A DNA stretch of 10,787 nucleotides from Kiritimatiellia bacterium. GTDB taxonomy: Bacteria > Verrucomicrobiota > Kiritimatiellia > SLAD01. The stretch covers positions 1-10,787 of the forward strand of contig SKZA01000003.1 of assembly GCA_007127595.1 (NCBI GenBank). Reading direction: 5' to 3'. The stretch's first letter is position 1, and the number at the start of each line of letters is the position of its first letter. This document shows, in pieces, positions 5,570-10,787 of this stretch. The position numbers and the translations under genes are program-made. The notes under the pieces are model-generated. The model did no database searches. It saw nothing but the letters and a program-made list of their open reading frames with translations, and was not told the origin of the DNA.

Positions 5570-6850
5570 ATGAAAACTGCAGTTATCGGATCTGGGATTT
5601 CGGGCCTGATGGCGGCCTACGTGTTAAGTCGTCGTCACGAGGTGGACGTCTTTGAAAAGGACCGACGACCCGGCGGTCACGCCCACACGGTCGATGCACC
5701 CGGCCCGGCCGGCAAACAAGCGGTCGATACCGGCTTCATCGTCTATAATGAATCTAACTATCCCCATTTCACCCGCCTGTTACGTGAACTGAAGGTGGAA
5801 ACAATCCCGAGCGATATGTCGTTCGGCGTCTATCATCCGGCCGACGCGTTCGCCTACTCGAGTCGCGGGCTGGCAGGCTTGTTGGCGACCCCGCGCAACG
5901 CCGTATCCCCGCGGTTCTATCGCATGGTGGCCGACATCATTCGCTTCAACCGACTGGCGCGCGGCGCCTTGGAAGACGCGTCGTACGCGAAGGTGACCCT
6001 GCGCGAGTTTCTTCGCATGCACGCCTTTTCGGAGGCATTCGAACGATTCTATATCACGCCCATGTCGTCCGCGATCTGGTCCGCGCCGCCCGGCAAAACA
6101 TTGGACTTTCCCGCCCTGACCTTCTTTCGTTTTTTCAAGAATCACGGGCTCTTAAGCCTCTCCCCCGACATCCCGTGGCGCACGGTCAAAGGTGGCAGCC
6201 GCACCTATGTGAACGAAATGAGCAAGCCCTTCGCGCATCGGATCCACCTGAACGCCCCGGTGCGCCAGGTTCGTCGGACAGCGGAAGGGGTCATCCTGAG
6301 CTTTGACGACGGGCCGGACCGCGTGTATGACCGCGTCGTCATCGCCGCACACGCCGACCAAGCGCTGCGCATGCTCGCCGATCCATCGGATGAAGAACGC
6401 CGCCTGCTGGCCCATTTCCCATACCAAAGTAACCGCGTGGTGCTGCACAACGACGCGTCGATCATGCCCCGAAGACGCGCGGCGTGGGCGTCATGGAACG
6501 TGCAGACGTCGGCGGCGGGCGACCCGACGACACCGTTGGCCATGAGTTATCATATGAATCGCCTGCAATCGATCGGCGGCCCCGCGCCGTATCTCGTCAC
6601 GCTCAATCCGGACGAAGCATGGCTCGAACAATTGCGGGCGAGCACGAACGGACGACGCCTCTACTTCGACACCGAATATGAGCATCCGGCGTTCGGCACG
6701 GACAGCTTTCGCGTGCAACCTGAACTGGTGTCGCTGAATGGTCAGCGTAACACCTGTTATTGCGGCGCGTGGTTTGGTTACGGCTTTCATGAAGACGGGC
6801 TCGTGTCCGGTCTCAACGCGGCGCGCGCCTTGGGAGTGGATTGGTCATGA
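5570..6850 (+). CDS. FAD-dependent oxidoreductase, COG2907/amine-oxidase fold, of a Cfa-type lipid cluster
   Basis: A 426-residue flavoprotein. It has the Rossmann dinucleotide motif GSGISG (7-12), the ribose-binding acidic residue Glu29 in DVFEKDRRPGGHAHT (26-40), the family block VDTGFIVYNESNYPHFTRLL (52-71) and the C-terminal FAD motif GYGFHEDGLVSGLNAA (403-418). Length is normal for COG2907 proteins (about 420-440). It has no signal peptide beyond the Rossmann strand, so it should be cytoplasmic or on the inner face of the membrane. The reaction is not established. Relatives sit next to DUF1365 and cfa genes in many bacteria, and plant cyclopropane synthases carry a related FAD-oxidase-like domain fused ahead of the Cfa domain. 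The ATG at 5570 has GAGAG 4 nt upstream. An earlier in-frame start at 5504 adds 22 unconserved residues. Its TGA overlaps the next start as ATGA. Confidence 0.88.
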   Translation: MKTAVIGSGISGLMAAYVLSRRHEVDVFEKDRRPGGHAHTVDAPGPAGKQAVDTGFIVYNESNYPHFTRLLRELKVETIPSDMSFGVYHPADAFAYSSRGLAGLLATPRNAVSPRFYRMVADIIRFNRLARGALEDASYAKVTLREFLRMHAFSEAFERFYITPMSSAIWSAPPGKTLDFPALTFFRFFKNHGLLSLSPDIPWRTVKGGSRTYVNEMSKPFAHRIHLNAPVRQVRRTAEGVILSFDDGPDRVYDRVVIAAHADQALRMLADPSDEERRLLAHFPYQSNRVVLHNDASIMPRRRAAWASWNVQTSAAGDPTTPLAMSYHMNRLQSIGGPAPYLVTLNPDEAWLEQLRASTNGRRLYFDTEYEHPAFGTDSFRVQPELVSLNGQRNTCYCGAWFGYGFHEDGLVSGLNAARALGVDWS

Positions 6851-8835
6851 TCCGTTCCCGCATATTTATCGGGGACCTGCTGCATGTACGAAAGGCCGAG
6901 CGGCCGCTTTCATTCACATACCCCCTCCACATGCTCTGGCTCGATCTCGACGAATTGCCGGCCCTGGAAAGTGTCACACGCCTGTTCGGCCATAACCGAC
7001 GCGCCTTACTCTCGGTTCGGGACGAAGACTACCTCGGTGCAGAGCCGCAGCCCATCCGGGAGAAGTTGAGTCGCCTGCTGCAGGAACGCGGCCTGTCGCT
7101 ACCGGCCGGACGCGTGATGCTTCTCACCTGCGCCCGCTATTTTAATTATGTCTTCAATCCCGTGTCGTTCTATTTCGGTTACGACCGAGAGGATCGCCTG
7201 ACTCTGGCGGTGGCCGAGGTAAACAACACGTTCAGCGAAAAGCATCTGTACGTGCTCGACGAGTCCCGCCGGCTACCCGCATCGGACGGATACCGTTACG
7301 CGCGCAACAAGGAGTTTCATGTATCGCCTTTCATGGATCTGGCAGGCCAATACGATTTCATGTTCCGCTTCCCGGACGACGGCATGGACATATCCATCGA
7401 TCTCGTGAAACAGAATCGACAGACCTTTCATGCGCGTTTAACCGGTCAGTTTTTGCCCTTCGATGCGACACATGTCACCAAGGTGCTGATCCGGCATCCC
7501 TTGACAGGGTTTTTAACCATGACACGTATATTGACACAGGCGGCACGATTGTACGGACGCGGGGCCGCGGTTTATGAACGGCCCGTGCCCGCCAGTAACG
7601 ACACCATCGGCAAACGACGGCGCGCGAATAGAGCGCCGCTTGCAGCGCGGATAGTGCTCAACGCACTAGAAACCATCACGCGGGGGCGCCTGGTCGCGCA
7701 TCTGCCGGACGGCGAAACACGGTCGTTTGGCGACCCGAATGCGCCGCACCCGATCCAGTTACATTTCGCTGAATGGCGCGCTTTTCGCAAGATTCTCGCG
7801 GGCGGCGACATCGGACTGGGCGAATCGTATATGTCGGGCGACTGGACCACCAACGACCTGACCGGATTCATCCGATTGCTGATTGATAACAAGGACGCGT
7901 TCAAATCCGTTGAAGACGGCAACGTGCTTCGGCGCTTGGGCAATCGGCTCTTGAATTGGTACCGGCGGAATAACCGGTCCGGCAGCCGGAAGAATATCGC
8001 GGCGCATTATGATTTAAGCAACGACCTGTTCGCGCTCTTCCTGGATCCGACCATGACCTACTCGAGCGCGTACTTCGAGGAGCCGGAACAAACACTGGAA
8101 GAAGCACAACACGCGAAGTATAGGCGACTCTGCGAGAAGATCGCTCTGCAGGACGGAGACGAGCTGCTCGAAATTGGATGCGGCTGGGGCGGCTTCGCCT
8201 GTTATGCCGCGCGTCATGCAACCTGTCGCATTACGGCCGCCACGATTTCACAAGAACAATACGACTACGCGCGCGAACGCGTGGAGCGCGAAGGGTTGGA
8301 GGGTCGGATAAACGTGGTGCTCTGCGATTACCGCGAGCTCACGGGCCAATTCGACAAGATTGTTTCCATCGAGATGTTCGAGGCCGTCGGATACGAGTAT
8401 TATCCAACCTATTTCAAGAGCATCGAACGCCTCCTGAAACGGGACGGCTTATTCGCCATGCAGGCCATCTCCATTCCCGACCAGAATTTCGACGAATACA
8501 GAAAAACTCCCGACTGGATTCGGAAGTACATCTTTCCGGGGGGCCTGCTCCCCTCGCTCGAAGCGATCACGCGCACGGCCACACGCCATTCGCGTCTGGT
8601 GGTGCAGGATATGGAGAACATTGGGCCGCATTACGCCCGCACGCTGGCCTTGTGGCGGGAACAGTTCAATGACAAGATTGACGCTGTGCGGAAATTGGGA
8701 TTTGATATCCGTTTCGAACGGATGTGGAATTTCTATTTGAGCTACTGTGAGGCGGCTTTCGCCTCGCGCTATCTCGGTAACTTGCAACTGGTATTCGCCC
8801 GCCCGCAGCGCGCGGGCCGCCAACCGCGTGTATGA
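6847..8835 (+). CDS. DUF1365-cyclopropane-fatty-acid-synthase-type methyltransferase fusion
   Basis: One uninterrupted 662-residue frame with two complete domains. Residues about 5-246 are DUF1365: IFIGDLLHVRKAERPLSF (6-23), DLDELP (33-38), FNYVFNPVSFYF (99-110), AEVNNTF (123-129), KEFHVSPF (155-162). After a basic linker (about 247-266, GKRRRANR) comes a full Cfa-family SAM-dependent methyltransferase: N-terminal domain with GESYMSGDW (325-333), AAHYDLSNDLF (385-395), SAM motif EIGCGWGGFA (442-451), IEMFEAVG (508-515), YIFPGGLLPS (561-570), HYARTLALW (595-603). E. coli Cfa converts cis-olefins in membrane phospholipids to cyclopropanes. Here, by eye alignment, bicarbonate ligands C139 and H266 are Ser407 and Gln539, while E239 and Y317 are kept (Glu512, Tyr596). 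The ATG at 6847 forms a 4-nt ATGA overlap with the FAD gene. There is no ATG between residues 226 and 328 to give a separate Cfa product. DUF1365 has no proven function. The two domains are usually adjacent separate genes. Confidence 0.93.
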   Translation: MIRSRIFIGDLLHVRKAERPLSFTYPLHMLWLDLDELPALESVTRLFGHNRRALLSVRDEDYLGAEPQPIREKLSRLLQERGLSLPAGRVMLLTCARYFNYVFNPVSFYFGYDREDRLTLAVAEVNNTFSEKHLYVLDESRRLPASDGYRYARNKEFHVSPFMDLAGQYDFMFRFPDDGMDISIDLVKQNRQTFHARLTGQFLPFDATHVTKVLIRHPLTGFLTMTRILTQAARLYGRGAAVYERPVPASNDTIGKRRRANRAPLAARIVLNALETITRGRLVAHLPDGETRSFGDPNAPHPIQLHFAEWRAFRKILAGGDIGLGESYMSGDWTTNDLTGFIRLLIDNKDAFKSVEDGNVLRRLGNRLLNWYRRNNRSGSRKNIAAHYDLSNDLFALFLDPTMTYSSAYFEEPEQTLEEAQHAKYRRLCEKIALQDGDELLEIGCGWGGFACYAARHATCRITAATISQEQYDYARERVEREGLEGRINVVLCDYRELTGQFDKIVSIEMFEAVGYEYYPTYFKSIERLLKRDGLFAMQAISIPDQNFDEYRKTPDWIRKYIFPGGLLPSLEAITRTATRHSRLVVQDMENIGPHYARTLALWREQFNDKIDAVRKLGFDIRFERMWNFYLSYCEAAFASRYLGNLQLVFARPQRAGRQPRV

Positions 8836-8858
8836 GCGGATGACAAGGTGAGATTCGG

Positions 8859-9803
8859 ATGGGTCAAAACGAATCACGAAATAAATGGCGCGAACTGGCC
8901 TGGCACCTGCGGAACGACGACGAGAACGTCAACTTATTCGACAGCACGCCGCTGCTCTTTGTGCATCTGGCCGCGATCATCGGTCTCTTCCTCGTCGGCT
9001 TCAGTTGGATCGCTCTGGCGGTCTGCGCGGTCATGTACTTCCTGCGCGTCTTTGCGTTAACCGCCGGCTATCACCGCTATTTTTCGCACAACTCCTTTAA
9101 GACCAGTCGCGTATTTCAGTTCATCCTGGCCTTCGTCGGCGCGTCCTCGGCGCAGCTCGGCCCCCTGTGGTGGGCTTCGCATCATCGACATCATCACCAG
9201 CATTCCGACACGGAGGCGGACATTCATTCCCCGCGCCAGCGCGGCTTCTGGTGGTCTCATATCGGTTGGTTACTTTGCCGTAAGTACGCCAAAGCCGAAC
9301 TCGACCGGGTTCGGGACTTTGCGAAGTATCCCGAGATTCGTTTTATCGACCGCTATCACGCTATCGCGCCGCTTACGCTCGCGGCCGGATTGTTCTTCCT
9401 CGGTCGCTGGCTGGGCCATGCCGCGCCTGGACTCGGCACCTCAGGTTGGCAGATGCTGGTGTGGGGGTTCTTTGTCAGCACCGTATTGGTGTATCACGCC
9501 ACGTTCTGCATCAATTCGCTGACGCACGTATTCGGCCGGCAACGGTACCCCACGGATGACGACAGTCGGAACAACCTGATCCTCGCTCTCATCACCATGG
9601 GCGAAGGCTGGCACAACAATCACCATCGTTATCCGGTATCGACGCGCCAGGGTTTCTACTGGTGGGAGATCGACGCCACCTATTATCTGTTGAAGGCGCT
9701 ATCGTGGGTCGGGCTCGTGTGGGACCTGCGCGCCCCGCCGAAGAAGATCTACGAAGAAGCCGCCGCCTTGAAACAGGCCGCGCCGCTGACGCAAGCGGAT
9801 TAG
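8859..9803 (+). CDS. Membrane fatty acid desaturase, Delta9/acyl-CoA desaturase family
   Basis: A 314-residue di-iron integral membrane desaturase that inserts a cis double bond in an acyl chain using O2 and reduced ferredoxin, flavodoxin or cytochrome b5-like donors. It shows the three histidine boxes, HRYFSH (72-77), HRHHHQHSD (109-117) and HNNHH (252-256), plus the auxiliary NSLTH (219-223) that completes the metal ligands. Hydrophobic segments lie at about 32-50, 52-68, 169-184 and 198-216. There is no fused cytochrome b5 or reductase domain, and length is typical of short bacterial desaturases. The ATG at 8859 has AAGGTGAG (8845-8852) 6 nt upstream and lies 23 nt after the fusion gene, so it is almost surely in the same operon, where it could supply the double bond that the Cfa-type domain acts on. 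The regiospecificity cannot be read from the sequence. An oxygen-using enzyme implies at least microaerobic life. Confidence 0.92.
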   Translation: MGQNESRNKWRELAWHLRNDDENVNLFDSTPLLFVHLAAIIGLFLVGFSWIALAVCAVMYFLRVFALTAGYHRYFSHNSFKTSRVFQFILAFVGASSAQLGPLWWASHHRHHHQHSDTEADIHSPRQRGFWWSHIGWLLCRKYAKAELDRVRDFAKYPEIRFIDRYHAIAPLTLAAGLFFLGRWLGHAAPGLGTSGWQMLVWGFFVSTVLVYHATFCINSLTHVFGRQRYPTDDDSRNNLILALITMGEGWHNNHHRYPVSTRQGFYWWEIDATYYLLKALSWVGLVWDLRAPPKKIYEEAAALKQAAPLTQAD

Positions 9804-9816
9804 ACCTTCATAACAA

Positions 9817-9851
9817 CACCCGACACGCGACACCCGACACCCGACACCCGT
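9817..9851 (+). repeat. 7-bp tandem repeat (CACCCGA)x5 between convergent genes
   Basis: Five head-to-tail heptamers: CACCCGA, CACGCGA, CACCCGA, CACCCGA, CACCCGT. The array fills most of the 56-nt gap between the convergent desaturase and secreted-protein genes. It has no spacers, so it is not CRISPR. It resembles the ACCCGACACCCGAC simple-sequence arrays I associate with PVC-group intergenic regions. No terminator hairpin is visible here for either gene. Confidence 0.85.
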
Positions 9852-9859
9852 CACACTCC

Positions 9860-10787
9860 TCACTCCAGCAACACCCGATACACGCGACTGGTGGCGGCGG
9901 GTAATGGGTCCGTCCACGAAAGGTAGACCTCCCCGACTTGTGCCGTGAGAGTGGTCGCCGTCTGCCAGGGATCCCGCGGAGACGCGGCATAATCCACCCG
10001 ATACTCCCGCCCGGGCACGGAAGCCCAAACGATGGTCACATCGCCGGCCGCCGTTTCGATCTCGTGTGTGACAAAGTCCACGTTCGGGTCCAACCGATCG
10101 TACAAGCCGTCGCCGGTTTCGTCCTTGATCGCCAAGGGATGCAAAACCATAAACTCGTTGGGATCGATATTCCCGTTATTACTGATCATCGCCGGGGCCT
10201 GCGCGACCAACCCCCCGCTGTCCTGCGTGTTGTACGCGGCGGCGGCTACATAGATATTCGTCGGGATATGGCCAAACGCGTCCACCAGATTGATGACGCC
10301 CTCCATTTGTTGTTGGCTGTAGATGGATTTCACGGCGGTCGCGCCAACCGGCGCGTTAAACCAAGCGACATAATCGCTCTCGCTTTCCGCCGCAAGAAAG
10401 GGCTTGTCAGTCGCCACCGCCACGTTCCCGCTCTTGGCCCACGGCGCGGACGCACTGGCCGAAGGTAACAACGCGTCTGAAACGAAGATGAAGTGATCGT
10501 TCTTCCCCGTGTTCCCCGGATAGATTCCCGTGGACCAGGTCGCAACGTAGAGATTTGAACCGCGCAACGCGGCATAGATCGTCATTCCGGGCGCGGTCTG
10601 CAGATACCCCGCGTGATCGGCCAATCCGTCGAGCACGAACGGAGGGGTGCCCGGCGGCGCGGCACAATCGGCGCCGGAAGCGGACGATATGCCGTGTTCA
10701 TTACTCGCGACAACAGTCCAGCAGTAGGTGACCCCCGTCACGAGATTGGAATCTGTGAAAGACCGCCCGGATACGTACCCCACGGGA
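9860..10787 (-). CDS. Large secreted multidomain protein, C-terminal part (start outside window)
   Basis: 308 residues of the C-terminus are visible (numbered here with Val, the second visible residue, as 1) and the frame stays open to the window edge. Residues about 1-37 are the end of a fibronectin-III-like domain (VTYCWTVVASNEHGISSAS, 18-36). A linker is followed by an unrecognised beta-rich module at about 50-200 (GYLQTAPGMTIYAALRGSN, 59-77). A calcium-loop-like DETGDGLYDRLDP (221-233) resembles thrombospondin type 3 or dockerin-like repeats. A C-terminal beta module follows with VWASVPGREYRVDYA (252-266) and ending YRVLLE, a module I link to extracellular proteins of Verrucomicrobiota/Kiritimatiellota. 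No catalytic domain is in view, so it could be an adhesin, a polysaccharide-active enzyme or a surface protein. There is no LPXTG, type IX or PEP-CTERM tail. Apart from convergence it shows no link to the lipid operon. Confidence 0.75.
   Translation of the reverse strand, partial: PVGYVSGRSFTDSNLVTGVTYCWTVVASNEHGISSASGADCAAPPGTPPFVLDGLADHAGYLQTAPGMTIYAALRGSNLYVATWSTGIYPGNTGKNDHFIFVSDALLPSASASAPWAKSGNVAVATDKPFLAAESESDYVAWFNAPVGATAVKSIYSQQQMEGVINLVDAFGHIPTNIYVAAAAYNTQDSGGLVAQAPAMISNNGNIDPNEFMVLHPLAIKDETGDGLYDRLDPNVDFVTHEIETAAGDVTIVWASVPGREYRVDYAASPRDPWQTATTLTAQVGEVYLSWTDPLPAATSRVYRVLLE

Noticed and set aside
7607..7780. Possible internal start giving a stand-alone Cfa protein
   Set aside because: No ATG occurs between residues 226 and 328; a GTG near codon 270 has no ribosome-binding site. 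Only the fused product is supported.
9817..9851. Possible CRISPR array
   Set aside because: The units are 7 bp, head-to-tail and without spacers, and no cas genes are nearby.

Overview
The window (about 10.8 kb, moderately GC-rich) looks like chromosomal DNA from an environmental bacterium, most likely of the Verrucomicrobiota/Kiritimatiellota (PVC) group. That placement is inference. It rests on the style of the intergenic repeats (TTTTGAACAGAAG-type units, CTTTGCG-type units, CACCCGA tandem repeats) and on a large secreted protein ending in a W-x-SVPG-x-x-Y-x-V…YRV module. Both are features I associate with those phyla. There are no rRNA, tRNA, transposase or phage genes here.

Layout. Positions 1-892 (minus) hold the 3' part of the window's first operon: the FAD (medium) subunit of a molybdenum hydroxylase, followed with a 4-nt overlap by the start of the [2Fe-2S] small subunit, which runs off the edge. 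Positions 893-2392 hold one small four-helix membrane protein gene (minus) bracketed by two copies of a palindromic composite repeat. Positions 2393-3814 (minus) encode pyruvate kinase. Positions 4056-5449 (minus) encode a SnoaL/NTF2-like lipoprotein and, 11 nt later, the tRNA t6A dehydratase TcdA.

Positions 5570-9803 (plus) are the most interesting part, a three-gene lipid-modification operon. It has a FAD-dependent oxidoreductase of the COG2907 type. This overlaps by 4 nt a single long gene that fuses a complete DUF1365 domain to a complete cyclopropane-fatty-acid-synthase-type methyltransferase. A membrane acyl-CoA/acyl-lipid desaturase follows 23 nt later. The lipoprotein is transcribed divergently from a shared 120-nt intergenic region and belongs to a family I recall beside such clusters. 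In outline, the desaturase would supply an olefinic acyl chain, the methyltransferase domain would add a SAM-derived methyl(ene) group, and the FAD enzyme and DUF1365 would act before or after that step. The product could be a cyclopropane, a methyl-branched or a further oxidised fatty acid. By eye, two of the usual bicarbonate-ligand positions of the methyltransferase are changed, so a plain cyclopropane product should not be assumed.

Positions 9860-10787 (minus) are the C-terminal part of a large secreted multidomain protein whose start lies outside the window. It converges on the desaturase across a 56-nt gap that contains a 7-bp tandem repeat.
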